A program made the translations under genes and the position numbers. From contig WION01000024.1 of the NCBI GenBank assembly GCA_015039365.1, positions 310,001 through 374,000 of the forward strand: a stretch of DNA of 64,000 bases, given 5' to 3'. The notes under the pieces are model-generated. The model was not told the origin of the DNA. It saw nothing but the letters and a program-made list of their open reading frames with translations, and did not search any database. This DNA is from Amanita rubescens. Its lineage: Eukaryota > Basidiomycota > Agaricomycetes > Agaricales > Amanitaceae. This document shows, in pieces, positions 40,467-53,039 of this stretch (the first letter of the stretch is position 1; every line of letters begins with the position of its first letter).

Positions 40467-42635
40467 ATGTTATTGGATGGTGGCAGCACCGCTAGCGCTG
40501 AACCCACTCCCGTACCCTCATCTTCTCCAAACTCCGTATTTCACCACCAAAACGACGCTCTCAAACCAAATCCACACCCATACCTTATAAAAACCACTTC
40601 AACAGGCGTCTTAAGCCGCTCAAACTCCACCACCAAATCTACCACTCCTTACCAGTATTACGTCCCTCAATCTCCGGGATCGCCAAGTAAAGACTCGTTC
40701 CAGCATGCGCGGAACGGTTCTAAACCGGGGAGAGGGGATAAAGAACGGAGGGGAGGTAGACATCGGTACAGCAAGAGTTTCAATTCGGATTCAGTTCCCA
40801 GTCCGCTCCCGGTGCCTCCAGGATTCGCCTTTGCTCCTGGATCTGGGAGTTCGGCCGGGTATAGGTCGAGAAGCGACTCCAATTCGTCGCTTTCCTCTGC
40901 TTCCAGTCAGGGTGATGTTGAGGACGCCGACGTGTTTGGGCAAGTGGCGGGTAACGACATCTTCATCGCGGGCTCTGAGTCCAAGTCGGGCACTATGAAG
41001 CGGCTTGGATCTACGTCCGAACCATCCATCGTCGGTCCTGGTACTGATCCAGAGGAGGGTGCTGCCAGTGGTGGCGGTGTTGGGAGAAGAAGAACGTATC
41101 GTACGATAGGACGAAGAACGGGTGGAAAAGTCAGAGGGATGGTTGCTTCTTTCGAACGTAGTGGAGATGAAGAGGAAGGTGGTAACGATGAAGATAGACC
41201 GGCGTACGCTTACACCAGGCACAGAAGCGGAAGCGCGGCGAGCGATCAAAGCACCGGAAGCTCCTCTTCTTCATTTTCAACCGCTTCTTCGGGTCCGTTC
41301 CCACCTGACGTTGTCGAGACTAAGCTCAAAGTAAGCTTATTTGACGTGATCGTGATTTTTTTCTTCTGATTTACTGCATAGCCATCGCTTTACGAGAACT
41401 CACGCGATCAAGGAGATCTCGAACCGACGGTGGAGCAACTACTAGCATGGGACGACTCCACATCACAGCTCCAGTTAGGAAAAGGGATAAGCGCTCCAAC
41501 GGCAGATGAACCCGCTCTCAACGTTGAAACTATCAAATTACGAGATGTAGACGTCGAGTATACCCATTCAGAATCAGATACCACTTCCGTTATGACTGGC
41601 ACGGATAATTCCAACACTATTCCAACCATACCCAACTTTGGTTCGAGTATAGGCACAAGTGCTAGCTCGGCCAAGACTACCAAGACCCCTGCGAAGATGG
41701 ATGAAGGGGATAGTACTGAATTGACAGTCGAACAATTGCTTGCCCTTACCGAGCCCGGTTACGAGGACGCGAATGGCATGGGAGCAGGAGCCGATGCGTG
41801 GGAGAGGATGGTCGGGAATACAGTTAAAAAGGTCGATGGCGAGTCCCAAGGCAAGGAGGGCAAGGTTCGGATCACGACACCTCTCCCTGCTACTTCTGGA
41901 GGAGAAAGCTTGAGGGTGTTTGTGAATGGAAAGAGCCGTAGAGGGAAGGGATCTCTTATGGCCAAACAAGATGCGGAGAGGGAGAGAGGGAGGCGGTTGG
42001 AGGATGTCTTTGTGCCTGCGGGAGATGTCAAGCTTGGAGAGGAGATTGTGCCTCCTCCTCCTCCTCCTCCACCAGCACCGGTTTCTGCGAGCCCTCAGGT
42101 CGTCTCGACGAAGGAGCTCAAGCTCGAGCAAGAGATGTCTGAAACAAGAGAGATGGTGCGTGCGCTCTCTGCGCGTGTGGCGAGTGTCGAGGCGAAAGTT
42201 GGAGAGATGGAGAGAGTTGCGGGGGAGTTGGAGGTGAGGGGGAGGAAGTTGGCAGAGGTGGAGATGAAAGAGGACGGTGGACAACAAGCGGAGGAAGAGC
42301 AGAAAGGTGGTGGTGGCTCGGTGATGCAGACGAGGTGGTTGGCGGCATCGTTTACGAGGGCCGTTGTGGGCGTTTCGAGGACGGCGGGGATGTTTCAATT
42401 CCCGTTTTCGTTCTCTCCTGCGTCGGCGCCATCAGATTCTACCACCACCACCAAGTCTAAGCCGCCGTCTCGAGAAGTGTCCCGAAGTCGAGGAAACAAT
42501 ATACCGCTTTGGTATAAGAAATCGTGGACGTATTATTTGCTTTTCTTGGGGTTGGGTGCATGTGCTTTTTTGTTGAAGGAAGTGGTTAGGAGGGGCGCGT
42601 CGTTGAGGGGGAGGGCGCTTGCTACTAGGGGGTGA
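40467..42635 (+). CDS. Unknown serine-rich protein with coiled coil and C-terminal membrane anchor
   Basis: Exons 40467-41330 and 41382-42635 with a 51-nt intron (GTAAGC to GCATAG) give 705 residues. The first 300 residues are serine/proline/glycine-rich and presumably disordered. A VEQLLAWDDS unit near the start of exon 2 recurs about 90 residues later as VEQLLALTEP, possibly a short binding motif. A proline run of eight precedes a predicted coiled coil (ELKLEQEMSETREMVRALSA, VEAKVGEMERVAGELEVR). Close to the end, WTYYLLFLGLGACAFLL is a single hydrophobic helix followed by basic residues, suggesting a tail anchor. Function unknown. Confidence 0.65.
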
Positions 42636-42713
42636 GCGACACCGCTTTTGTTCTTTTCTTTTCTTTCTTTTTGGTTGGTGAGCGCCTAGTGCGTTCCTCG
42701 GTGATATGGACAG

Positions 42714-42815
42714 ATTTACGATCTTGATGACTTTCACGACCTTTCATGGCCTTTTCACGATCTTGTCACGTACGACCTTTTCACGATCTTTTCACGACCA
42801 TTTCACGACCCTGAC
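42714..42815. repeat. Short degenerate repeat of TTTCACGAYC
   Basis: At least six copies of TTTCACGACC, TTTCACGATC or close variants in about 100 bp of intergenic DNA between converging genes. Confidence 0.65.
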
Positions 42816-43003
42816 GATTCATGATGCACCACTGCATACTTTATTATCTCTCCATCAGCTATTTAATGTCATTGATTGATCTAGTACATACGCTGTATCA
42901 TAGTATATGCATATTATTTTTGTTCAGCACGAACTCGCATACATTCATATTTGCTACATCTCGTCCGGATCCTATGATATAATACATCAACGTTCTCTGG
43001 CAA

Positions 43004-43609
43004 TTACAGCGTGATGACCACTCTAGGTTTTAGCCCGATAACTCCGCCTCCTCTACCGTCCCACCCAGGTATATGCGCGCGACATACAGGACACCTTAAA
43101 ACAACAACCGCATCAGCTCCCCAAAATGGCACTCGTAAACACAGCACGAACCTGGCAACGTTGGGATCTCGGCTGTAGGTCATCGCGCCTCTATGTAGCG
43201 TCGTTTTGACAGCTGTGAAGAGGCATGCTCCGCAGCATATATGCCCGCATGGTGTGATGGTAGCGTTTGTAGGCGGGCTGAAACAGATTGGGCAGGTGTA
43301 TTCTGATAATGTTTCTGGTGGAGGAGGTGGTGGCGGTGTTATTGTTGGAGTTGGAGTTGGAGTGGGTGTACGGTGTGGATGGTAAGTAGAGAAAGATGAT
43401 GACGCGGAGACTGTGGTTGATGGGAGAAAGTCTGGGAATGGCGAGGGAGAAAGAGGGATTGAGAGGGAAGAGCCAAATTCAATGGGAACGATTTCATCAT
43501 CGTCACTTTCGTTTTGAGCTAGAGTGGGTCGTTTTGAGTTCCTTTCATCCGCTGTGTTTTCTTCTGTTCGTTTTCTCTTTCCTGTAGAAGGACCGGGGTC
43601 GTGTTGCAT
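43004..43609 (-). CDS. RING-finger protein, SLX8/RNF4-like E3 ligase candidate
   Basis: Exons 43609-43152 and 43094-43004 with a 57-nt intron (43095-43151; GTTCGT to TTTAAG) give 182 residues. The intron is a multiple of three and stop-free, but splicing restores the RING spacing: CPICFSPPTNATITPCGHIC, then CGACL and, after the splice, RCPVCR. The N-terminus is charged and disordered with DDDEIVPIEF, a hydrophobic patch after acidic residues like a SUMO-interacting motif. A C-terminal RING with an acidic, SIM-like N-terminus suggests a SUMO-targeted ubiquitin ligase, but this is inference. I chose the ATG at 43609 because an upstream start would overlap ERV41. Confidence 0.65.
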   Translation of the reverse strand: MQHDPGPSTGKRKRTEENTADERNSKRPTLAQNESDDDEIVPIEFGSSLSIPLSPSPFPDFLPSTTVSASSSFSTYHPHRTPTPTPTPTITPPPPPPPETLSEYTCPICFSPPTNATITPCGHICCGACLFTAVKTTLHRGAMTYSRDPNVARFVLCLRVPFWGADAVVVLRCPVCRAHIPGWDGRGGGVIGLKPRVVITL

Positions 43610-43677
43610 GACAGGAGCGGATGACCACGTGACCGGGAGACACGTACAAGTTGACGTCGACCACGACGACGGCGAAG
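43610..43677. promoter_or_regulatory. 68-bp divergent promoter between SLX8-like and ERV41 genes
   Basis: The two ATGs are separated by 68 bp. The interval contains CACGTG-like (CCACGTGACC at 43625-43634) and GACGTCGAC words, plausible sites for shared bHLH or bZIP factors. Functional use is unproven. Confidence 0.4.
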
Positions 43678-45705
43678 ATGGCCCAACAACCAAAAGAAGA
43701 GTCGCTACTCGACAAGCTAGATTCAGTCGTTCCTGCTCCTCTCGCTCAGTTCGATGCATTTCCAAAACTTCCTTCTACCTACAAGGCCCGCTCAGAATCA
43801 CGCGGGTTCATGACCATTTTCGTCGTTCTCGTGGCTTTTCTCCTCGTCTTGAATGATATTGGAGAGTACATTTGGGGATGGCCGGACTATGAATTTTCGG
43901 TGGATAGGGAACACCCGCCATTGTTGTTGGTCAATCTGGATATGACAGTGAATATGCCATGTAAATGTGCGTATATATCGTTTTTTTAAAAAGTGTTTGG
44001 ATCTGCTAACATGTCTCGGACCTAGATCTTAGCATAGATTTAAGAGATGCCTTGGGAGATCGGGTGTATTTGACTGGCACAGTTCGTCGTGACGGGGTAC
44101 GTCGATCACTTGTCCAGGTTATGTCTTTGCAGCTCACGAATCTGTGCTAGACTGTGTTTGACGCTAGCAAAGCGACCGAGTTCAAGTAAGTTCGGTCATT
44201 CACTCTGTTTTCCTCTCTGATTAGTTGGCAGGGAACATGCCGCCATGCTTTCCGCTCGTCAAGCTGTTGCTCAATCAAAATCTTCCCGCGGGCTATTTGA
44301 CGCCATTTGGAGTCGAAGAAACGCAGATGGTTTCAAGCCCACGTACAATCATAAACCCGACGGAGACGCTTGTCGGATATGGGGTACGACGGTAGTAAAG
44401 CGGGTTACAGGTACGTACGATATTCCACTGTTTATTGAGGCGAGCCATTCATCGATTCGCAGCAAACTTGCACATAACGACATTGGGACATGGATACTCC
44501 AGTTTCGAACATGTTGACCATAAACGTGCGTGAACCTGTCCCTTTTGTGGGTATTGAGTACTCAAGCACCGCGGCAGTTATGAATCTCTCTCATGTCATT
44601 TCCGAATTCTCTTTTGGCCCTCACTTCCCGGATATCGTACAACCCTTGGACTATACATTTGAAGTTACACATGATCGTAAGCGTTCTTACTTCCGATCGC
44701 CTTTTAAATTCTAAAGCCGCTCTATAGCCTTCGTCGCGTACCAGTACTTCCTCCACGTTGTGCCCACAACATATATTGCCCCTCGTTCCCGCCCGTTAAA
44801 GACCAATCAATACAGTGTTACTCACTACACTCGAATCTTACAGCACGGCGAAGGCACTCCTGGTATCTTCTTCAAGTTTGACCTGGACCCCATAGCCATC
44901 TCTGTGCATCAAAAAACGACGTCGCTCATCCAATTACTCATTCGGTGCGTTCTTTTCCTAGGTCCACCGTCGTTTGGATGTTAATCAACTCCGTTGTAGA
45001 TGTGTTGGCGTCCTAGGTGGTGTTTTCGTTTGCATGGGATACGCCATCCGCATTACCACACGCGCCGTCGCCGTCGTTTCGGGCGCAGATCAAACACCCG
45101 GTATCGTCGCTGCGGAATCGAGTGGTATCAAAGCCGGTCTTCGCTCAAAGTGGGGCGGAACCCACCTCCGTTCTCGGTCTCTTAAATCAGCTGGCAAGAT
45201 GATACCTCAAGGCAGCGGATGGGTCATGGAAGGAGGCAGCGGATCGCCATATGCGAGTTACAACAGCACCCCCACGTCCACGCCTGCCTTTATCTCATCT
45301 CCGTATACTCCACATACTCCATACACACCACACCTATTGAGCAACAGCGTACCACCACCTCCTTCTGGCCCACCAACGCCGGGAAGCGCCGCGATTGGTC
45401 TCGGGCTTGCAGGGATACCTAACAGGTCTAATCCTGGGAGTCCCAATCCCCAATTTTTACCTCTACCTCCTACGCCTGCAATGGGGGGGAGCAGGTCGCC
45501 ACAGCTGCGGCCCACATCGCCGTACTCGCCTGGTTTGGATGCAGGCGCAACAAGCATGCCTGGGACACCTGGGATGGGCGTTCACCCACTGCCTCGACTG
45601 CCTTCACCTAATCTTAATCTGTCGGAAGGGAACGGAGGAGCGTTTCATCTAAATGGTAATGGGGGTCCACCACCGCCTAGGAGGGGACCCAAGAAGGACG
45701 ATTAA
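43678..45705 (+). CDS. ERV41: ERV41 (ERGIC-2 type COPII vesicle cargo receptor)
   Basis: Eight exons: 43678-43966, 44026-44096, 44151-44185, 44232-44410, 44463-44525, 44578-44676, 44728-44944 and 45000-45705. They join to 552 residues; all seven introns are 46-59 nt with GT..AG. The N-terminal cytosolic segment FDAFPKLPSTYK precedes a first membrane helix (MTIFVVLVAFLLVLNDI). The long lumenal part includes HPPLLLVNLDMTVNMPC, then the LSIDLRDALGDRVYL block and CRIWGTTVVKRV, and ends in FFKFDLDPIAISV before a second helix (IRCVGVLGGVFVCMGYAI). A long proline/serine-rich cytosolic tail ends in KKDD. Erv41 works with Erv46 in ER-Golgi cycling and retrieval of ER proteins. Fragments of this gene recur at 23530, 53795 and 57140. 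Confidence 0.92.
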
Positions 45706-45947
45706 GGTCGTTTTTTTTATGTTATTTTGTATACCTTTCTTTTTTTGTAGTTAGCTGTCGTGTTGAGAATGTGTATGCGGTATTTATGCGTTTTGCGCCA
45801 TGTAATAGTTGCGCCGCCGTGGGATGACTCGGACAGATTGAATTACTATTACCCAAAACTAGGTGTGTATATCTCTACCTCTCTCCAGTTGCGTTCTGCG
45901 TTTAGAACGTGCAAGTGTTACCAGATACCCCTAGAGAAGAACCGGCA

Positions 45948-47565
45948 ATGGCATCTAGACTTCCGACGACCCTCAAGCGATTTTCATCCACCATCACCGT
46001 CAAACCCACTCCTTCCAAAACCCACCTACACAAACCCATTCCATCCACATCCTTCCCAGAGGGATACATCCTCACCGGAATCCACGCAGGGATCAAAAAA
46101 AACACCTCCGCACTCGACTTGGCCGTCATCCTCTCCACCTCCCCTCGTCCCACATCCGCAGCAGCCTGTTTCACCCGAAACGCGTTCAAAGCTGCCCCCG
46201 TCCTCGTTTCCGAACAAGTTTTAGAAAATAATGGTGGGAGGGCTAGAGGGATCGTGGTTAATAGCGGTTGTGCGAACGCGGTGACGGGGAAGAAGGGGTT
46301 GGAAAATGCATGGAAGATGGCGAAAGCTACGGATGAACTTGTCCGTATGGTTTCCGTCGAGTCTCAAGAAGAATCACAAGCGGGACACGCCGGGGGGAGC
46401 GAAACGCTCGTCATGTCGACGGGAGTGATAGGTCAACACGTCCCGATTGACTCTATCCTCTCCGCTCTTTCCTCGTTCAAACACCCCGATTCGTTAACTC
46501 TTTTCTGTTCCTCTTTCACTGCATGGGAGAACGCAGCTAAAGCGTTCATGACGACGGATACCTTCCCAAAACTCCGCGCGAGGACGTTCGAAATCGGTGG
46601 GGAGACGTATAGGATTGCCGGGATGGATAAAGGCGCCGGGATGATTCATCCTAATATGCGGCCTGCGAAGACGTCTGCGTTTTCGAATGCGCATGGTGGA
46701 TTGCACGCGACGCTCTTGGCTTGCGTGTTGACGGACGCACCCGTTTCTCCGAAAAGTCTCCAATCGGCTCTATCCTATGCCGTAGATAGGAGCTTCAATT
46801 CTATCAGCGTAGATGGGGAAATGTCGACAAACGATACGATCATTGCGCTCGCGAACGGAGCGGGGGCATTGGACTCTGAAGCACCAGAGATTGATGAAGA
46901 GACGGATAAAGAATCTTATCGAGTGTTTAGGGACGAGTTGACGGAGTTTACGCAGGATTTGGCGCAGTTGGTTGTTAGGGATGGGGAGGGGGCAACGAAG
47001 TTTGTGAAGATTACGGTCAAGGTACGGTTTTCCCTTTTTTTCTAGTGGAGAAATGACTGGGTATCTTCACTAGGGTGCACCGCGTTATGAAAATGCGCAT
47101 GCCATCGCGTCAAAGATATCCACATCTGCACTGGTCAAGACTGCGTTATACGGCGAAGACGCAAAGTACGTCGGCATCATTCATTCCAGGTCATCTACTA
47201 ACTCATGAAATTAGCTGGGGTCGTATTCTCTCAGCAACAGGATCGGTCCCTCTGTCGTCTCCGTCTTCTCCGACACTCGAGATTGATCCTACACGAGTAT
47301 CCGTCACATTTGTTCCAGCTGACGGTTCCGAAGCATTGCACGTCCTGACCAACGGCGAACCCGAGAATGTTGATGAGGAACGCGCGAAAAAGATCCTCGA
47401 GATGGAGGACATAAATATAGAAGTTGATCTCAAACTGGGTGGTGAATCTGCGACGTATTGGACTTGCGATTTTAGCTATGTGAGTAATCCCCTGTGTTTG
47501 GACTACACCTTGGTTTGACATTTTCGTAGGATTATGTCAGAATAAATGGAGATTATAGGAGCTAG
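45948..47565 (+). CDS. ARG7: Mitochondrial arginine biosynthesis bifunctional ornithine acetyltransferase (ArgJ family)
   Basis: Exons 45948-47021, 47074-47165, 47215-47479 and 47530-47565 give 488 residues; introns are 49-52 nt. The N-terminus (MASRLPTTLKRFSSTITV) fits a mitochondrial presequence. Family blocks follow: FPEGYILTGIHAGIKK, RNAFKAAPVLVS, GIVVNSGCANAVTG, LVMSTGVIGQ, then MDKGAGMIHPNM and GLHATLLACVLTDAP, which carries the Ala-Thr autoprocessing site and nucleophilic threonine. Later come DRSFNSISVDGEMSTNDT and WGRI, ending in DYVRINGDYRS. The enzyme moves acetyl groups from N-acetylornithine to glutamate and, in some versions, uses acetyl-CoA. It follows ERV41 head to tail, 242 bp apart. 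Two decayed copies lie at 23355 and 57469. Confidence 0.93.
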
Positions 47566-47914
47566 GATTACTAACAGGATGAGTGTGTGTGCCTGACAAT
47601 TTAGATCAGGATGTTGGCCTATACAAGTGTATAGGCATTGGTATTATTGTATTTATTCCAATGCAAATGTGTAGTGATGCAACATATCATCAGACATTGT
47701 TGGTGCAAATCTGATGATGTGTGAACTCTCATATAGCTGACATCCTGATCCATGTAGTATGACCAAAATTATTTACTTGTGATTCCCTTAACTGGTGATT
47801 GTTTGACAAATTACCTTAATTGCTTCTCAAGATGTAGATTTGTGAAATGCCTAATTTTGGCTGCATAGCCTGGCACTGTGCATGTACTGTACTACCTTTA
47901 CATGTGAAGATAAA
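47566..47914. other. Intergenic region between ARG7 and the ankyrin gene (converging)
   Basis: AT-rich and CpG-poor. It is related to 59000-59360, the equivalent interval of the duplicated block. Confidence 0.6.
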
Positions 47915-50900
47915 TTATTTCTGCTTGGCTCCATGTTTTAGTAACAAGTCTACAACCCAATAATGACCTCTGTCTGAGGCAGATTGAAAAGCAGTTTCAA
48001 TGTGTTCCTGTTCAACACCATGCTCCAGTAACACTTTCACAACAGGAACATGACCTCTGATGCATGCTGCCTGCAGAGAATTGAAAACAACTGCTTGATG
48101 CAACCCACCATTATGCAACCACTTGATCTCCACAGTGTGAGTGTCTGAAGTGGCTTTGGCCCCACATCTGAGGAGTAATTCAACCATAACCTCACGACCC
48201 ATAAATGATGCAGCTTGAAGAGCACTTCCATAGCATCCTCCCTGTGCATTCACATCTGCACCTTTTTCAATGAGGAATTGAACAATGTCATGATGTCCCT
48301 CTGCTGATGCAGCCTGAAGAGCAGTTCCATAATCTCCTCCATGTGCATTCACATCTGCACCTCTTTCAAGAAGTAGTTGAACAGTCTCATGATGCCCCTT
48401 TGCTGATGCAGCCTGGAGAGCATTTCCATAATGTCCTCCCTGTGTATTTACATCTGCTCTGTTTTCAAGAGATTGAACAGTTACATTGTAGCCCTCTGTT
48501 AATGCAGCCTGAAGAGGATTACCACATGGTCTCTGTGCATTTACACTTGCATCTCTTTCGAGAAGAAGTTGAATAATCTCATTATGCCCCTCTGCTGATG
48601 CAGCCTGAAGTGCATTTCCATAGTGTCCTCCCTGTGCATTCACATCTGCTCCTTCTTCAAGAAGTAGTTGAACAACCTCATGATGCCCTCTTGCTGAGGC
48701 AGCCTGAAGAGAATTTCCATAATATCCTCCTTGCTTATTCACATCTATGCCTCTTTCAAGAAGTAGTTGGACAATCTCACTATGCCCTCTGGCTGATGCA
48801 GCCTGTAGAGCATGCCCATAATAGCCTCCCTGTACATCAACATCTGCCCCTCTGTCAAGCAACAATTTAACAATCTTGTTATGCCCTTTTTGTGATGCAA
48901 CCAGAAGAGCATTTCCATAAAGTCCACCTTGTGCATTCACATCTGCACCCCTTTTGAGCAGTAATTGTACAATTTCATCATGCCCTCCTTGTGATGCAGC
49001 CTGAAGAGCATTTCCATAATGTCCCCCCTGTACATTCACATCTGCCCCTCTCTCAAGAAATAGTTGAAAAATCTCATTATGTCCTCTTGCTGATGCAACC
49101 TGAAGAGCATTTCCATGTTTCCCTCCCTGTGCACTCGCATCTGCACCTCTTTCTAGAAGCAGTTTAACAATCTCAATATGTCCCCCTGATGATGCAGCTA
49201 TGAGAGCATTTACATGTTCTCCTCCCTGTGCATTCACATCTGCTCCTCTGTCAAGCAGCTGCACAACAATCTCATTATGTCCTCGTGATGCAGCCTGAAG
49301 GGCATTTCCATGATATCCTCCCTGTGCATTCACATCTATATCTTTTTCAAGCAACAGTTTAGCAATATCATTATGCCCTCCTTGTGATGCAGCCTGAAGT
49401 GCATTTCCATAATGTCCTCCTTGTGCATTCACATCTGCTCCCTTATCAAGCAGCAGTTTAACAATCTCATCATGCCCTCCTTGTGATGCAGCCTGAAGAG
49501 CATTTCCATAATGACCTCCTTGTACATTAACATATGCTCCTTTGTCAAGCAGTAGTTTAACAATCTCATCATGCCCTCCTTGTGATGCAGCCTGAAGAGC
49601 ATGTCCATAATGTCCACCTTTTGCATTGACATATGCTCCTCTGTTGAGAAGTAGTTTAACAATCTCATTATGCCCTCCTTGTGATGCAGCCTGCAGAGCA
49701 TGTTTATAATGCCCACCTTCTGCATTCACATATGCTCCTTTGTCAAGCAGCAGTTTAGCAATCTCATCACGTCCTCGTTCTGATGCAGCCTGAAGAGCAT
49801 TTCCATAAATTCCCCCTTGTGCATTCACATCTGCTCCTCTGTCAAGCAGCAGTTTAACAATCTCATTATACCCTCCTTGTGTTGCAGCATAAAGAGGATT
49901 TCCATGTTGTTGCACTGCACTCACATAATTTTTATTTATCTGAGTTGCAATGTCCATGACTTTTCCTACTTGTGTTTCATCACTATTTCTAAAATCCATA
50001 AGTGTTGCTAGAAGTTTATTGACAATGGTAATGTGGCCATGAATAGATGCCACATAAAGTGCATCCAAAATTTCATTATTGCTTATTGCACTGGGCAGCT
50101 GCCACTCAACAATGCTGGTGATCCCATGTAAAGCACTACACCACAGAAGGCTCTGTCCTTTCATCTGCCTGGTAGGAAATGGATCTGCTTCAAAATTATA
50201 CACTTTAATCCAATTTTGGAATGCAACACTGTCCTGTACAAAGAGATTCTTCATCTGCTGAAGATCATCTACACTCCAGTTTTCTCTGCTTCTTAAGTGA
50301 TGTCCTGCCCAATGCTTTGCAGCATACCTTATCAGTGAACCCTGGTAGCTTTTCCAGATTGATGGGCTATCTTTTTCCAGAAGATTCTCCCTTGTGTGAA
50401 GTAAATAAGACAGGCAACACTGGCCCATAAATTTGTCTCCTATGGAAGGATCCATTATTATGTTGGATTGAATTGTTCTTTTCTTTTCTACAACATATGT
50501 CTTGACAGATGCATGTGCAAGTTGCACTGTGTTATCACTCATTCTAGTCACAAGACTAGAACAAATCTTCAGAACATCTTCAGATGATGATAACCTTCCA
50601 TCAGGATCAAAGTCCCTCTTATCCATATCAAATTCCACAATTACACCCAAGTAGTCAATATGCAATGGTTGATTTGCAAATGCCAACCATAACAACAATT
50701 TTGCTGCCCCTGATGCATCAGCAGGAGGAATTCTACTCAGAATCTGGTCATATGTTCCTTCTAATGTTGCAGGAAGGCTTTCAAGGATGTAGTCCAATGT
50801 TTTCCTTCTCTTAGTACATTTCTTCAGTTCATCCAACTGGCATGCTACCCAACGGAACCTATGCACTGTTAATACACATGTCATTGTGCTGATATGGCAC

Positions 50901-52430
50901 CACACTTACATTCCTTTAGCCTTTGCTGAAAGGTACTTTTCAATTAAAACTTTCTCCTCTGGTCCCCATTCCTTCAGCTCTGAACAATAGTTGAGCATAA
51001 AGACAATGTACTTTGCAATGTCATCATCAACTGGCATCTGTGACATGTCAATTTCCAGGGGGTACATTGACACCATTGATTCAACAATCTTCTGTTCTTT
51101 CCTGCTTGTAGCAAGCAAGTGGCACTGCCATAGACCCCATCCATGAATAATTTCTATAAATTCCAGCACCTCCCCCCAGTCCAGACATTCATCCAGTCCA
51201 TCAATAAGAATGAAAGTCATTTCAAAGCTAGATATTAGCTCTCTCAGGGCTTCTTGAAGTTTGTCATCAAAGGGTAATGAAAGTCCATTCATACAATCCT
51301 CATGGGTTCTATCCAGAAGTGAATGACTGGATGGTTGCCAAGCAAGCAGATGGACAACCAATGAACTAAGAATATCATTGACATTCCTTTTTTTGGTATC
51401 AGACACATCACAATAGAAATATGCCAATCCAATTGAGCCTTTCTTGGCAATTGATTGAATGTCTTGAACAACAGTAGAGCTTAGGGCATCAAAACCAATA
51501 CCTATCACCGATAGAAATGGACAGCTCACAAAATAACTGTTTTTCCAGCACCAGCTAGAGTCAAGTCAGGAATGGAGTATGCCTCCAAATGACATTCACT
51601 CACATATACCATGAATCCACATGAAAGAATTATTCTTCTGCTTCCATTCTTTGTACATGGAGTGTTCCAAAAGCCATTTTCCAGTGTCAACATGACATTT
51701 TCTCATAGCATTGTTATGATTAGTGGATGGGTCACTAGGCTTCAACCACTGCCTGTGTTTCTCTATTACAGCTGTGGGTCTCAATCCTTCTGCATATGTA
51801 ACAAGTACAAACCAATATCATTTGAGGCTGGGTTGGGTTGAACTGCATGTGATGAAAATGAATTAATTCTGATCATTTAAATGCATACTATTGACATTCT
51901 ATGGCAAATCTGTCAACAAACTTCATTATCAATGACTATACATACACACCCCATGAATCTCAAAGAAAGCAGAGTTACTGATTCCCACATATTGAACATC
52001 TTGAAAAGCACTTGGGACTGGTATTAGTTAAGTGAGGGAACAGCAACTTGAACATACCTGGAACTTGATGACATAACATAGCATAAAGTATAAGAGATAT
52101 TTTTCAATGAATAATTTTAGCAGTCACAAAACTTTACCCTGGATAGACATGCCACACTCCTGTTGATTGAAGATCATATTGAGAGGTATTTGCAAGATGG
52201 CCAAAGCTAATACTATGTTATGATTGTGTGCAGCAGGGCATTTGAGAAACAGACCTGTTCTGATGATGCTGTGGTATATTGGAGTTTGAGCATATGTCTG
52301 CAGACATTGATGTGGGATACTGATCATCCATGCCCATCCTCTTAGCTTTTTTCCTGTCACTCTCAATGTCAAACTCATCCGAGTCTGATAGCGTGTGCTT
52401 GCGAGATGTTTTCGAGGAGGAGGTCCCCAT
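47915..52430 (-). CDS. NACHT-type NLR with about 20 ankyrin repeats
   Basis: Confident exons are 51789-51604, 51554-51530, 51479-50910 and 50858-47915, with 49-51 nt introns in phase. They encode WLLEHSMYKEWK, the P-loop GAGKT split across two exons, FILIDGLDECLDW (Walker B), LLATSRKEQ and a MFRWVACQLDEL winged-helix entry. About 20 ankyrin repeats of 34 residues follow (ALQAASQGGHDEIVKLLLDK type), ending in LLKHGAKQK. A likely first exon starts at ATG 52430 with MGTSSSK, an N-myristoylation-like end, and a DRKKAKR basic patch; exons between 52.3 and 51.8 kb are unresolved. Such STAND proteins sense non-self or damage in fungi; the trigger is unknown. The DNA is conspicuously CpG-poor. Its 3' two-thirds is duplicated at 59361-61617. 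Confidence 0.82.
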
Positions 52431-53039
52431 GATGGTGGTGCAAGTGAAAGGTAAACACTGTGAGAAAGTGCTGGCTGACTCAGGCTGTTACTCTAGTCAC
52501 AATCACGCCCCCAACTCCCGCTTAACCGTGCGCGACTTTTAACATTCCTCCGGCGAGTCAGCAACCCCAACTGTAAGAAACCACCCATTGTAATCAATTA
52601 AGAAACGTCCAGTCAACCTCATCCAAGGTCCACCAAGCAGCGTACAGTGCATGACTACTACTGATTGATTTCTTCACCTGTGATCCACAATGTATAGTAA
52701 TGACCCGGTATCAGGAAACCAAACTGAAAGGGAATGTAAAAGCGGGATCACTGGCGCTCTCAAATAGTACAGCCTCGCAATCCCAGTCTGAAAGTTTAAA
52801 TAATGCTTTTGCTGGTCGCACTGAGTGCGGACTTCGAGGAATAGGAGATGCTGAATGACGTAACACTGAATTTGGCCGACTCTTACACAGTGAAGTTCGT
52901 GTTCCTGTTGAAAAGGGGAGCGATGTGATCAGCATTTGGTAGCTCAACGCCATAACCGGTCCATACGTTTCCGTGTAAGACTTCGTAGATTGTGAAAAGG
53001 CGGAGGACGCGAATGGTGACGTGCCGGCATTCATTCACT
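52431..53039. other. Intergenic region
   Basis: Upstream flank of the NLR gene; no gene recognised. Confidence 0.4.

Noticed and set aside
40791..42398. Long minus-strand frames opposite the coiled-coil/TM gene
   Set aside because: Arginine/histidine/leucine-rich shadows of a serine- and glutamate-rich gene; the plus strand has consistent splicing.
48307..49000. Plus-strand histidine/glutamine-rich frames in the ankyrin genes
   Set aside because: Antisense shadows of the 102-nt ankyrin repeats.
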